Positions 8,245 through 17,063 of a stretch of DNA of 64,000 nt are shown in pieces. A program made the translations under genes and the position numbers. This stretch comes from Vibrio fortis (GTDB lineage: Bacteria; Pseudomonadota; Gammaproteobacteria; Enterobacterales; Vibrionaceae). Below the pieces are notes generated by a model. That model saw only the letters and a program-made list of their open reading frames with translations, did not search any database and was not told where the DNA came from. The stretch is from contig NZ_AP025488.1 of the NCBI RefSeq assembly GCF_024347475.1, positions 496,001-560,000 on the forward strand. The letters are read 5' to 3'. Within the stretch, counting starts at the first letter, position 1. Each line of letters starts with the position of its first letter.

Positions 8245-10242
8245 TTAGCGTCTCATCAGGTAGAGGAAGTAACCACCACCAATCAGAGAAGCGAGCAGCC
8301 CTGCTGGAAATTGCCAAGGGAACCAAAGGGTTCTGCCGATCCAATCTGCGCAAACCATGATGATTGCCCCCAACAATGCCGCGGTCAGCATCTGCGGTAC
8401 CGCGCGATATTGGTGCAGTGAGCGTGCCATATGTGGTGCGAGCAATCCGATAAAACTCAAAGGGCCGATGACAATCGTACATAGTGTGGTGAGCGCCGCA
8501 ACGAGCAGTAACAGAACTAGGCGCACTAAGGTCGTATTCATGCCCAAACTGGTGGTGGTGACTTCGCCCAAATTAATCAGTTCTATCCAGCGATTCAGTG
8601 AGATAGCGAGTGAACCAACCATCAATACACCGAACGCGAGGAGTACAACATCATTCTCAGCAACGAGATAGGTAGAACCGGATAACCAAGTCAGCAGTGC
8701 GGTGGCGTTCTCGTTACCAGAGCTCATTGCGATTCTGAGCAGAGCATCCAATCCGGCACTCAATGCAATACCTGTAAGTAAGGTTTGAGTGGGTGCAAAG
8801 TTATGTTTTCGGCCCACCAACCAGACAATACCGGTCACCGATGCAGCCCCCAATGTGCCTAGTATCATCTGTTGTTCACGCCCAATAGCACCGCCGATGA
8901 GAGTGCCTAGCACCAGTGCCAAAGCCGCGCCTGAACTGATGCCGAGGACTTCGGGACTTGCCATTGGGTTGTTTGATATTCGTTGGATGATGGTTCCGGC
9001 AAACGCCAATCCAATACCCGCGAACAATGCAACAAGCACTCTTGGTAAGCGAAGCTCAAGCAGAGATGAATCTAACTCTAAGCTCCAACCAAGCTGGTTT
9101 CGCCCGAGTGAGATTGAAACCGTACACACCAAGATAAGCACCAACAACATGGCAACTAACACTTTGCTGATGGCGATATGTTTGAAATGTTCGACATGCT
9201 CACTGCGGCTTTTCAGCTCTGAATTCAGCTTCGTGCGTTGCAATAACCAGAGTAGGAACGGCGCACCAAGCAGAGCTGTCATAGCTCCGGTGGGTAGCAG
9301 CTCACCACCGACACCGGAAAATGGTTGGATTAACAGATCAACCGTTAACAAGGTAACACCACCGATCACTCCACTGGTCAGGATTTGTTTTGCTAGCGCT
9401 CGCACTCCTAACATGCGTGTAATCGCAGGAGCAACAATACCGATGAACCCAATAATTCCAACTTCGCTAACCACAGCTGCGGTGATAAAAATCGATAAGG
9501 ACAAACACAGTAGTTTGATCTGTTTGATGTTCACGCCCAGTGATGTGGCGACGTTATCGCCAAACTGCAATGATGCCAACGGGCGCTGAAGTAGCAGGAG
9601 TAGTAAGGTTGGTATGCAGACCAGCGGAAGAAGAATCTGAGTACTCGACCAGTCGTTTTGATTGAGGACGCCAGCTCCCCAGACAAACAAACTAGTGAGC
9701 TTCTGTTCGTTCAACATCAGCAACATGGTATTGAGTGAACCCAAGAACAAGCTCACGACCATGCCCGATAACACCATGTGCAAAGGTGAATAACCGCGTG
9801 TCGAGCTCAACAAGAAAACTAACCCTGTGGCTAAGCAGCCTCCGATAAATGCCGGTAAAAAGTTTGGTAAAGCAAGGCTTGCAGGCAGAAATAGAATACC
9901 CAACACCATGCCCAGTTCTGCACCCGCCGCCACGCCGAGCGTTGTCGGAGAAGCAATTGGGTTTCGCAACACAAACTGCATTACGCAACCTGCGACTGCA
10001 AGAGCAAATCCGCAAATCAGAGCGACAGTCAAACGGGGCAGATAGGTTAAGTTGGTGATGATGTGCTGATAGTTTGATGCGTCATACCTAAATAGCGTAT
10101 CCCCAATCAGCCCCAGACCTTGGGAGTATGGTGCGGTGATCTCAAGCAGTGAACCAATAATTAAAATCGCAATGACGAATAGCCCTGCTGTTTTGAGTCT
10201 TAATACGCCTACCTTTGGCGTTAAAGTGTTGGTTGTGATCAT
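8245..10242 (-). CDS. vatB: Ferric siderophore ABC importer permease, fused double FecCD domain (FhuB-like)
   Basis: At 665 residues this is twice the size of a single FecCD permease. Two homologous halves are visible. The first carries RLTVALICGFALAVAGCVMQFVLRNPIASPTTLGV, quoted here only to mark residues about 50-85; the second carries the equivalent RLPRVLVALFAGIGLAFAGT and NPMASPEVLGISSGAAL near residue 400-445. The E-A-A-type coupling segments GIVAPAITRML and GLLAPHMARSL contact the ATPase. The fused form is typical of FhuB for hydroxamate siderophores. Its ATG overlaps the stop of the binding-protein gene by 4 bp (ATGA), so the two are translationally coupled. Confidence 0.88.
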   Translation of the reverse strand: MITTNTLTPKVGVLRLKTAGLFVIAILIIGSLLEITAPYSQGLGLIGDTLFRYDASNYQHIITNLTYLPRLTVALICGFALAVAGCVMQFVLRNPIASPTTLGVAAGAELGMVLGILFLPASLALPNFLPAFIGGCLATGLVFLLSSTRGYSPLHMVLSGMVVSLFLGSLNTMLLMLNEQKLTSLFVWGAGVLNQNDWSSTQILLPLVCIPTLLLLLLQRPLASLQFGDNVATSLGVNIKQIKLLCLSLSIFITAAVVSEVGIIGFIGIVAPAITRMLGVRALAKQILTSGVIGGVTLLTVDLLIQPFSGVGGELLPTGAMTALLGAPFLLWLLQRTKLNSELKSRSEHVEHFKHIAISKVLVAMLLVLILVCTVSISLGRNQLGWSLELDSSLLELRLPRVLVALFAGIGLAFAGTIIQRISNNPMASPEVLGISSGAALALVLGTLIGGAIGREQQMILGTLGAASVTGIVWLVGRKHNFAPTQTLLTGIALSAGLDALLRIAMSSGNENATALLTWLSGSTYLVAENDVVLLAFGVLMVGSLAISLNRWIELINLGEVTTTSLGMNTTLVRLVLLLLVAALTTLCTIVIGPLSFIGLLAPHMARSLHQYRAVPQMLTAALLGAIIMVCADWIGRTLWFPWQFPAGLLASLIGGGYFLYLMRR

Positions 10243-11150
10243 GGTTGCTGATTTGACGGTTGGTTGGTCAACAGCTCGGTGATGTGGTCACTAAACCTTT
10301 GAGCGGCAATCAGTCCACCAAATGTCCAAATTGCAGGCAGTTCATAAACCGAATCATTGCGAGTGAAAGCCATAGCTTGCCAAAGTGGAGAGCCGGTCAG
10401 CTTGTTGCGTTCGTTGTCGGTAAGCGGACCAAATATCATCACGTTGGCGTTTTGATGTTCTGCGATTTTTTCGATTCCCGCGGTGCTAAAGCCCCAAAGG
10501 TTTGTTTGTTCTTTCCAGTTGTTGTTCAGACCCATAGCATGGATCGTGTCTTGAGCCAGAGAGCCTGTACTGTGAATACGCAGTGTTTTGTCATTGATGA
10601 AACGAGTGAAAAGTAGCGGTTTTTCAGCGTTTCCTGCCACATTAACTTGCTTACCATTGGCATTTAGCCTCCGCTCAGTGGCGGTGATGACCTCTTGGGC
10701 TTGCGCTTCACGGTCAAACAATTGGCCGAGCGAGCGCGTTACCGATTTCGCAGACTCAAGCGGCTGTTTTTCTTCGCTGTAGATGCTGTAAACCAGCACC
10801 GGTGCAATTTTGTTGAGCTGCTCATACGCAGCCGCCATGTGCTTGCTCATTAAAATAACATCAGGTTTTAACTTGGTGAGCAGCTCTAGGTTTGGTTCTC
10901 GGCGGGAACCAACATCGACCGCACCCTCGTTGAGTTGAGGTTCTACTACCCATTGTTGATAGCCTTTTGCATCAGCAATGCCTTCCAGTTCAATGCCCAA
11001 GCTCAGTACTGTCTCTGATAGCGCCCAGTCTAGAGCGATGACTTTTTGGGGGGGAGTTTCAAAGTGGGCGGTTCCCATTTCATGAGTCAGTTCTAATGCG
11101 TGTGCGTTGAACACCAAGGCGGACAAGAGAAGCGTAACGATTTTTTTCAC
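10239..11150 (-). CDS. vatD: Periplasmic siderophore-binding protein of the aerobactin importer (FhuD-like)
   Basis: The 303-residue protein begins with a Sec signal peptide (MKKIVTLLLSALVFNAHA) and has the two-lobed FecB/FhuD-type fold. Visible markers are PPQKVIALDWALSETVLSLG near residue 35-55, GSRREPNLELLTKLKPDVIL near 85, and NNNWK...WGFSTAGIEKI in the C-lobe. It should hold the ferric hydroxamate siderophore in the periplasm and deliver it to the fused permease. The start codon is GTG with AGGA upstream (GGATTCTGTT before it); no better ATG exists. It is downstream of the ATPase by 17 bp and overlaps the permease gene by 4 bp. Confidence 0.88.
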   Translation of the reverse strand: MKKIVTLLLSALVFNAHALELTHEMGTAHFETPPQKVIALDWALSETVLSLGIELEGIADAKGYQQWVVEPQLNEGAVDVGSRREPNLELLTKLKPDVILMSKHMAAAYEQLNKIAPVLVYSIYSEEKQPLESAKSVTRSLGQLFDREAQAQEVITATERRLNANGKQVNVAGNAEKPLLFTRFINDKTLRIHSTGSLAQDTIHAMGLNNNWKEQTNLWGFSTAGIEKIAEHQNANVMIFGPLTDNERNKLTGSPLWQAMAFTRNDSVYELPAIWTFGGLIAAQRFSDHITELLTNQPSNQQP

Positions 11151-11167
11151 AACAGAATCCTATTTGT

Positions 11168-11935
11168 TTAGGGAATGTAGCTGATCGGTTGACCGGTTAC
11201 TGGGTGATTGAAGAGTGCGAGCTCCATTCCATAGATCTTGGTGAGCGTCTCTGGGGTCATCATTTGTTGAGGTGTACCAGACGCAATGACCTTGCCAGAG
11301 TGGAGTGCAATCAGATGGTCGCTGAACTTGGCCGCCATGTTCACATCATGCAGCACCATGATTACCGTCAGGCCCAATGACTGATTAAGCTCACGAATCA
11401 ATGCTAAGAGCTCATGCTGGTGGGCGACATCGAGTGCCGATGTGGGTTCATCAAGCAAGATGCATTGACTCTGTTGGGCTAACAACATCGCGACCCAAGC
11501 TCGTTGCCTCTCGCCTCCGGAAAGCGTGGCGACGAATCGTTGAGAAAATTCGCTTAGGCCCACTTTTTCAATCGCTTCATCGACGATCGCGTAGTCATCT
11601 GTGCTGTAACGCCCAAAAGCGCCTTTCCAAGGGTAGCGACCGAAGCAAACTAACTCGCGCACCGTGACACCATCGGTGATTGGTGGGTGCTGTGGTAGGT
11701 AAGCGACTTGGTGTGCAAACTCAAGGTGGTTGAACGATGAAAGTGGCTTTTGATTAAAGGAAACTTGCCCTTGAGTCGGGCTATTTTGACGGCTTAATAA
11801 CTTAATTAAAGTCGACTTTCCGCACCCATTATGGCCGAGTAATGTCGTGACTTTATTAGGCTCAAAATTCAAGCTCGTAGGAGAAAGAATTGTCTTACCG
11901 TCGATTTCAAATGATGCATTGGTAAGCTGATACAT
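11168..11935 (-). CDS. vatC: ATPase of the aerobactin importer (FhuC-like)
   Basis: This 255-residue protein is the usual length for FecE/FhuC-type ATPases. Walker A is GHNGCGKST near residue 34, the signature LSGGERQR near 140, Walker B ILLDEPTSALD near 160 and the switch histidine in VLHDVNMAA. It powers import through the fused permease. It is the first gene of the vatC-vatD-vatB unit and faces a divergent MFS gene across a Fur-like box at 11998-12012, so iron control of both is likely. Confidence 0.9.
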   Translation of the reverse strand: MYQLTNASFEIDGKTILSPTSLNFEPNKVTTLLGHNGCGKSTLIKLLSRQNSPTQGQVSFNQKPLSSFNHLEFAHQVAYLPQHPPITDGVTVRELVCFGRYPWKGAFGRYSTDDYAIVDEAIEKVGLSEFSQRFVATLSGGERQRAWVAMLLAQQSQCILLDEPTSALDVAHQHELLALIRELNQSLGLTVIMVLHDVNMAAKFSDHLIALHSGKVIASGTPQQMMTPETLTKIYGMELALFNHPVTGQPISYIP

Positions 11936-11997
11936 AATGAAATATGAAGTTGAGTTATAGGGAAAGAGCCGTTAATGTTAGCATACTGAAATTAAAA

Positions 11998-12012
11998 TGA
12001 TAATTATTCACA
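11998..12012. promoter_or_regulatory. Fur-like box between vatC and the divergent MFS gene
   Basis: TGATAATTATTCACA matches the Fur 7-1-7 consensus TGATAATnATTATCA at 12 of the 14 fixed positions. It sits 62 bp upstream of vatC and 71 bp upstream of the MFS gene, so it could repress both. Confidence 0.7.
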
Positions 12013-12083
12013 TAATCAATAATAAATTCTGAACTGGCGTTTTTCATTTCGAGTTTATTTGCTCTTATTTACGCCCTTAAATT

Positions 12084-13295
12084 ATGCTCGCAATAAATAA
12101 TAAAAAGTTTCACCTAATGTCGATTGGCCTTATTTCCGCCCTGATGGGAATTGGGCAAAATGGCTTGCTTGTATCACTGCCTTTTCTGGTTGAACGGTCT
12201 GCGTTTGATCTGCCTACCTGGTCTGCTTTGATTGCTGTGGGCAGCTTGCTCTTTCTTCCTTCAGCCCCATTTTGGGGGCGATATAGCGATAAACATGGTC
12301 CAAATCGAGTGGTTATCCAAGCATTAGTCGGGATGACCATAAGTTTTCTGTTGCTTGCGGTGTTCTCTATGGTGAGCCTATCAGGGAATATTAATGTAAC
12401 GTTATGTTTTTTAGGGCTAATTATCGCAAGGGTTATTTATGGATGCACGGTGTCGGGAATGGTACCCGCGAGCCAGCATTGGGCAATAATATTGTGTGGC
12501 GAACAACACCGTTTAAAGGCAATAACTGCAGTCAGTATTGGATTAAGTAGTGGGCGATTATTAGGTCCTGTTGTTTCTATTTTAGCGCTCAAGTTGAACC
12601 CTTTTGCTCCGTTATTCTTGATGGTTTTGTTGCCATTTATCGCCCTTATTCTCGCGTTAATATTACCTATTCCTACCGTCGATTCTTCTCCTTCTTATAA
12701 TAAGAAAAGCCAACCTTGGTTACCGAATAAAAGCTTATCTCCGTACCTTATTAGTGGGTTGTTACTTTGTGCGTCGGTCGCACTGTTGCAATACAGTTTA
12801 TCGCCTTTAATCTATTCATTTACTGAATGGCCTTCAGAGAAGCTTAGCGACGCGATCGGTGTACTATTGAGCATTAGTGCCGCAATGACACTGTTTTCAC
12901 AGGTATGGATTGTGAAAAAAGAGAAAGTGACGACTCGAATGATGTATTGGGTTGGCTCAATCGCCTTTCTGGTCGGCATGTCGTTGTTCACCATTCCCCA
13001 GTTATTGATTTTTGGATTGGCGATGGCTGTTACGTCCGTTGGCGCTGCGTTACTGGTTCCTGCTTACACAGCGTCAGCAACAGATAAATGGAGCTGCTCG
13101 CCGGGGGCAGTGGCTGGTTATATCTCTATGTCTCACACCATAGGTTATGGAGTCGCGGCAATGTTGGCGTTTAGCGTGGTGATTGAGCCGCTTTATCCTA
13201 TCTATCTTTGTATCTTTTTTTCGATAGTGATCGTCGCTTTGGCATATTGGACAAGAGCAAAGAAAACACAATCAGTGAGTGAAGGTTCGGTCTAA
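12084..13295 (+). CDS. MFS transporter, divergent from the aerobactin importer
   Basis: The 403-residue protein has about 12 hydrophobic segments and the MFS loop 2-3 motif (FWGRYSDKHGPNRVV, residues near 60-75). It lacks any extra domain. Its position, divergent from vatC across a Fur-like box, suggests an iron-linked role, such as export of a siderophore or its breakdown product, or uptake of a ferric complex. This is inference from context; the family alone does not tell. The N-terminal start at 12084 is preceded only by a weak ribosome site. No terminator hairpin is evident in the 220 bp that follow. Confidence 0.82.
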   Translation: MLAINNKKFHLMSIGLISALMGIGQNGLLVSLPFLVERSAFDLPTWSALIAVGSLLFLPSAPFWGRYSDKHGPNRVVIQALVGMTISFLLLAVFSMVSLSGNINVTLCFLGLIIARVIYGCTVSGMVPASQHWAIILCGEQHRLKAITAVSIGLSSGRLLGPVVSILALKLNPFAPLFLMVLLPFIALILALILPIPTVDSSPSYNKKSQPWLPNKSLSPYLISGLLLCASVALLQYSLSPLIYSFTEWPSEKLSDAIGVLLSISAAMTLFSQVWIVKKEKVTTRMMYWVGSIAFLVGMSLFTIPQLLIFGLAMAVTSVGAALLVPAYTASATDKWSCSPGAVAGYISMSHTIGYGVAAMLAFSVVIEPLYPIYLCIFFSIVIVALAYWTRAKKTQSVSEGSV

Positions 13296-13516
13296 CTTTG
13301 ACTTAAATGCCTTTCGCCATAAGTTAAGGTATCTCTTTTGGTGTGAGCCTGTTTAGCTTCAGTAGAGGCGAATAAATGAGTTCATTTTTTGTATCCCCAT
13401 CTTCAGTTTTTCTTGGTGCGATGAAAGTTTTTCCATGCTCGCTAGGTCGGTTATAGATGGAGTCTATGAATTGTATTTTTTATCAAGCTCTATCGAATGA
13501 TTATGGAGGTCAAATT

Positions 13517-13633
13517 ATGAAATGGTTGTTTCTATCTTTAACTATACTGTTTGCTGCTGGGTGTCAGTCTACCGCGTCGTCTTCGACAGAAGATGGCAGC
13601 GTTTGGGAGCATACAGGTGGTTGCGACAACTAA
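13517..13633 (+). CDS. Small (38-residue) predicted lipoprotein
   Basis: This short gene has a strong ribosome site (TGGAGGT, spacing 6) and encodes a compact lipoprotein signal (MKWLFLSLTILFAAGC, lipobox FAAGC with the cysteine at residue 16). A Ser/Thr-rich 22-residue tail follows and ends WEHTGGCDN, with a second cysteine. The mature peptide would be about 23 residues, held in a membrane. I do not recognise a family. It stands alone, followed by an inverted repeat across its stop codon and a strong terminator, which supports it being a genuine transcript. Length is well below the usual cutoff for gene callers. Confidence 0.65.
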   Translation: MKWLFLSLTILFAAGCQSTASSSTEDGSVWEHTGGCDN

Positions 13634-13660
13634 CTTTTCTTTGCTCTTTTCTGTCGCAAC
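13620..13660. repeat. Inverted repeat spanning the stop codon of the small lipoprotein gene
   Basis: GTTGCGACA (13620-13628) and TGTCGCAAC (13652-13660) are perfect 9-bp arms around 23 pyrimidine-rich bases that include the TAA stop. In RNA this would form a stem directly before the terminator. Confidence 0.55.
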
Positions 13661-13666
13661 GAAATA

Positions 13667-13697
13667 AATACCCTCACTTTCTGTTGAGGGTATTTTA
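13667..13697 (+). terminator. Terminator after the small lipoprotein gene
   Basis: AATACCCTCA / TGAGGGTATT form a perfect 10-bp stem with an 8-nt loop followed by TTT. It isolates the lipoprotein gene from the radical SAM gene. Confidence 0.8.
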
Positions 13698-13827
13698 TTC
13701 AAAATATATAAACTGATTCCATATCAGCACCTATTATCAACTTAATTCCTCATTGTTAGACTTCTCCACAACAAAACAGCGCTCCGCCAGTTGGCAACAT
13801 CTAGAGCGCGTAACTGGAGACACCACT

Positions 13828-14700
13828 ATGCAATATGAGGGAAAAATCTACCGCCCTTGGATTGAGGCTCGCAGCATCCTGATTCAAACCACACTGGGAT
13901 GCAGCATTAATACCTGTACGTTCTGTAGCATGTTTGATGATAAGCGCTTTAAGGTGCGCGATATCGAAGATGTGTTCAAAGATATTGAAGAAGCGCGTCA
14001 GATCTACCCATACGTAGAATCGATTTTCTTGACGGATGGCAATGTCATGGCAGCGCGCACCGATTACTTGTTGAAGGTACTAAACAAGCTCAAGCATACT
14101 TTTCCAGAGAGCCAAAGAATCTCTCTGTATAGTGGACTGAACGATTTTCGTCGTAAGAGTGTCGCGGAGCTGAAAGAGCTCAAAAGTGCGGGTCTTGATA
14201 TGGCTTATTGCGGCTTAGAATCCGGCGATCCAGTGGTACTAGACCGCATTAAAAAACGCATGAGCCAAGAGCAAGCGATTGAAGGCATGGCGATGGCCAA
14301 AGAGGCCGGAATCGAAGTGCTGTTGTCGTTCATCTTTGGCCTAGGTGGTCGTGAACGCTCGAAAGAGCATATCATCGAGACCACTCGAATTTTGAACATC
14401 ACCAAGCCGGAACACATTGCGCCAATGGCCCTTGCGATTCAACCGGGAACCGTGATGGAGCAAGAGGTCAAAGACGGTACGTTCGTTATGCCAACGCAAT
14501 TACAAATCCTTGAAGAAGAGAAATATCTACTCGAAAACTTAGAGATAGATACCTTCTACTGGGGCGATCACGGCAACAATATTGTTCCTCAAAAAGGGTA
14601 TCTGTTGGATTCTCGTGAGCAATTTTTAGCACGCATAAATCATGCTATCGACAGCAACCCAATGGCAGCAGAAAACATCATTCAAACCTATTCTTGGTAA
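13828..14700 (+). CDS. Radical SAM protein of unknown substrate (COG1032-like)
   Basis: From the ATG at 13828 (TGGAGA seven bases upstream) the product is 290 residues. Near residue 24 it carries LGCSINTCTFCSMF, a cluster motif with spacing Cx4CxxC rather than the canonical CxxxCxxC; three cysteines are still present to hold a 4Fe-4S cluster and S-adenosylmethionine. Downstream, GNVMA, YCGLESGD and FIFGLGGRE are the SAM-binding 'GGE', 'GxIxGxxE'-type and beta-6 segments of the family. There is no B12-binding domain and no obvious auxiliary cluster domain at the C-terminus. An in-frame start at 13753 would add 25 residues but lacks a ribosome site. It stands alone, so substrate and pathway remain unknown. 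Confidence 0.8.
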   Translation: MQYEGKIYRPWIEARSILIQTTLGCSINTCTFCSMFDDKRFKVRDIEDVFKDIEEARQIYPYVESIFLTDGNVMAARTDYLLKVLNKLKHTFPESQRISLYSGLNDFRRKSVAELKELKSAGLDMAYCGLESGDPVVLDRIKKRMSQEQAIEGMAMAKEAGIEVLLSFIFGLGGRERSKEHIIETTRILNITKPEHIAPMALAIQPGTVMEQEVKDGTFVMPTQLQILEEEKYLLENLEIDTFYWGDHGNNIVPQKGYLLDSREQFLARINHAIDSNPMAAENIIQTYSW

Positions 14701-14875
14701 TGACAAATGGCGGGAGCAAGGTAGTTGCTCTCGTCTAATTTAAATACTATTTGTGTCTAAATATTGTTCGATGCTGTGTGCTGGATCTCATCGTTTTTGG
14801 TACTCAGTTGCTAAGGTATTTATGACACATTCTCTAATTTCAGCCTGAAGGCTCTACAAAAGGAAAGAGGTCTCT

Positions 14876-15112
14876 ATGCTAGGTGAAAACCACTCTCTTG
14901 TTCATGAATTTCCAGAAATGAAAGATAAAATTGCTCAGCTTGCGGAGGATAACGAAAACTTTGCGACTGACATGAAAACCTACAACGACTTAGATAAAGA
15001 AATTCGTAAATTAGAGCTAAACGGCTCGCCGATTGAAGATGGTCAAATGCACCAAATGAAGCACGACCGTTCAGTGCTTAAAGACTCGCTTTATGCGCGA
15101 CTCACCGCCTAA
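14876..15112 (+). CDS. YdcH-family small protein (DUF465)
   Basis: This 78-residue helical protein shows the DUF465 layout: LVHEFPEMKDKIAQL near the N-terminus, a central coiled region (NENFATDMKTYNDLDKEIRK), and the C-terminal MKHDRSVLKDSLYARL. Members are small cytosolic proteins of unknown role found widely in gamma-proteobacteria. An AGGAAAGAGG ribosome site precedes the ATG and a perfect terminator follows, so it is a single-gene unit. Confidence 0.85.
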   Translation: MLGENHSLVHEFPEMKDKIAQLAEDNENFATDMKTYNDLDKEIRKLELNGSPIEDGQMHQMKHDRSVLKDSLYARLTA

Positions 15113-15143
15113 CTAAATTAGTTACAAAGCAAACACTATGACT

Positions 15144-15167
15144 AAGCTCCTTCGGGAGCTTTTTTTG
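15144..15167 (+). terminator. Terminator after the DUF465 gene
   Basis: AAGCTCC-TTCG-GGAGCTT is a 7-bp stem with a stable UUCG loop followed by T7. Confidence 0.9.
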
Positions 15168-15273
15168 TGTCTGAAGTAGTAGAACTTGTACGGTATAGAG
15201 ATTGTATTACTTTAGAAACCAAGCATAATGTTTAGTATTAAATTATGACTTTCAAGGTTTTGTTGGTAATCAG

Positions 15274-16167
15274 ATGAATATTGAACACCTGAAACTGTTT
15301 GTTCGCTTAGCTTCAACCCATAACATCAGTATGGCTGGTCAAGAGTTGGGTCTTTCCCCTGCGGTGGCAAGTTCGCACATTAGCAAGCTTGAAGACAATT
15401 TGGGTGTGCGCCTTGTGCATCGTACCACCCGCAAAGTCTCTTTGACCGAAGAAGGGCAAGCGTTTCTGCCACATGCGGAAGAAGTGTTATCGAGTGTCGA
15501 TGCCGCTCGCTCGGCAATTGGGGTAGGTAGTGATTCTCCAACCGGTACGCTTAGAGTAACCGCATCGGCATCATTTGGTCGCTTGCACTTGGTTCCTGCG
15601 CTGGCAGGGTTCATGGAAGCTTATCCTGGGCTGAAGGTTGATCTGAGATTGTCCGACACTGTGGTAGACATGGTTGAGGGTGGGTTCGATATTGCGATTC
15701 GTATATCTGAGCTTAAAGACTCTTCATTGATCGCACGAAAGCTTGCGCCTGATGATCGTATTATCTGTGCGTCTCCAGACTACTTAATCAAATATGGTAA
15801 GCCAGTCACTCCACAAGACTTAAACGATCATCGATGTATCAGTTTGATCGGGTTAGAGAGTTGGACATTTCAGACAGAAACTGGGCCTGTTACTGTAAAA
15901 GCGAATGGTCCATTTCGTACCGATAACGGTGAAGCCTTAAGAGATGCAGCCATTGGTGGGATTGGCCTCGCGATTGCCTCAACATGGTGTGTTTACGATA
16001 AGCTAAAAAGTGGTGAGCTTGTTCGCGTGTTAGACGACTATCCACTTACCTCTGAGCCATCAATTTGGGCCGTCTATCCTAGTTCGCGTCTATTGGCTCC
16101 GAAAGTTCGTGCCTTTATCGATTACTTCTCTGAACATTATGGAACACCACCTTATTGGGATTTGTAA
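15274..16167 (+). CDS. LysR-family transcriptional regulator
   Basis: The 297-residue protein has the N-terminal winged helix (residues about 1-65: LFVRLASTHNISMAGQELGL, then SSHISKLEDNLGVRLVHRTT) and a type 2 periplasmic-binding-like effector domain (TGTLRVTASASFGRLHLVPA near residue 90). It belongs to the large CrgA/AaeR-like LysR group. It is convergent with the SDR gene across a shared bidirectional terminator, so unlike typical LysR genes it has no divergent neighbour to name as a target. Confidence 0.9.
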   Translation: MNIEHLKLFVRLASTHNISMAGQELGLSPAVASSHISKLEDNLGVRLVHRTTRKVSLTEEGQAFLPHAEEVLSSVDAARSAIGVGSDSPTGTLRVTASASFGRLHLVPALAGFMEAYPGLKVDLRLSDTVVDMVEGGFDIAIRISELKDSSLIARKLAPDDRIICASPDYLIKYGKPVTPQDLNDHRCISLIGLESWTFQTETGPVTVKANGPFRTDNGEALRDAAIGGIGLAIASTWCVYDKLKSGELVRVLDDYPLTSEPSIWAVYPSSRLLAPKVRAFIDYFSEHYGTPPYWDL

Positions 16168-16193
16168 CCTCAGAGCGATAGTCAACATGTTAA

Positions 16194-16228
16194 AAAGCCC
16201 GCACTGACTTTAATGCAGTGCGGGCTTT
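16194..16228. terminator. Bidirectional terminator between the LysR and SDR genes
   Basis: AAAGCCCGCACTG / CAGTGCGGGCTTT: perfect 13-bp arms with a 9-nt loop and A/T tracts on both sides. Confidence 0.9.
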
Positions 16229-16253
16229 GTGGTATCTGTAAGTAGCAAATTGT

Positions 16254-17063
16254 TTACGCTAACTTTTCTGAAAGCGTGCGTTCAATTGACTCTACCACCA
16301 GTTGCGATTTATTGCCTCGAGTGGCATCTGGGTGTGGGTTTGCAAATACGCCATTGTCATTATCGAAATATTTGCCATGAGCCTTGGCAAACTCGTCTGA
16401 CAGCGATGCGCGCACTAAGATATCTGAACCAATACTTAAGTCGCCCCCTGCAATCCCGTAGGCATCTTTCACCATTTTACTCCCTAGCAGTGATGCCGGA
16501 TTCACCGCGACAACCATTGGACCTTGACCTGCAAGCTCGGTAGCCATTTCACGAGTCCACATGGTGATAGCAAGTTTACTTTGTGCGTAAGCCTCGCCGT
16601 TTGACAGCGGTTTACGACCTTCTAGCGCGTCAATGCTGACCGGTGCTTGAGCAGCAGAAGACAGGTTCACGACGCGGCTTGAGCTACCCAACAGTGGTAA
16701 TAAGCGCTTGGTCAGGTGGTAAGGCGCTAGAGTGTTTACCACAAAACGAACATCTAAGTTATCGCTGGTGATTGGGGTTGGCGTATTGAAGACACCCGCA
16801 TTATTGATCAGCACATCGAGTCTAGATTGCTCTGCCAGCACTTTGCTTGCTAATGCTTCGACGTCTGCCAATACCGACAAGTCTGCCACATAACTTTCAA
16901 TTGTTGCAGAATTTGAAATACTCGCGAGCTTTTGTTCAACGTCTTTTAGTTTTTGCGGATTACGACCGTGCAGCAGAACGTGATGACCCTGTTCAACGAG
17001 TGTTTTGGCTGTTTCGAAGCCGATGCCATCAGTAGCGCCCGTAATCAGAATAACTTTTTGCAT
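16254..17063 (-). CDS. Short-chain dehydrogenase/reductase
   Basis: The 269-residue protein is a classical SDR: nucleotide-binding TGATDGIGFETA near residue 8, NNAG near residue 87, catalytic Ser in VVNLSSAAQ near 135 and the YxxxK pair in EAYAQSKLA near 155-160. The segment HGRNPQKL after beta strand 2 favours NADP. The substrate cannot be named; retinol dehydrogenase-like SDRs of this size are commonly seen in Vibrio. It is transcribed alone, upstream of the glpD terminator region. Confidence 0.87.
   Translation of the reverse strand: MQKVILITGATDGIGFETAKTLVEQGHHVLLHGRNPQKLKDVEQKLASISNSATIESYVADLSVLADVEALASKVLAEQSRLDVLINNAGVFNTPTPITSDNLDVRFVVNTLAPYHLTKRLLPLLGSSSRVVNLSSAAQAPVSIDALEGRKPLSNGEAYAQSKLAITMWTREMATELAGQGPMVVAVNPASLLGSKMVKDAYGIAGGDLSIGSDILVRASLSDEFAKAHGKYFDNDNGVFANPHPDATRGNKSQLVVESIERTLSEKLA

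Noticed and set aside
8081-8482. Minus-strand frame between vatB and iutR
   Set aside because: It overlaps the 3' end of vatB in another frame and crosses the terminator hairpin.
8789-9589. Long plus-strand frame of 266 residues
   Set aside because: It lies wholly opposite vatB, is rich in Pro/Ser/Thr without domain features, and reflects the codon bias of the permease gene.
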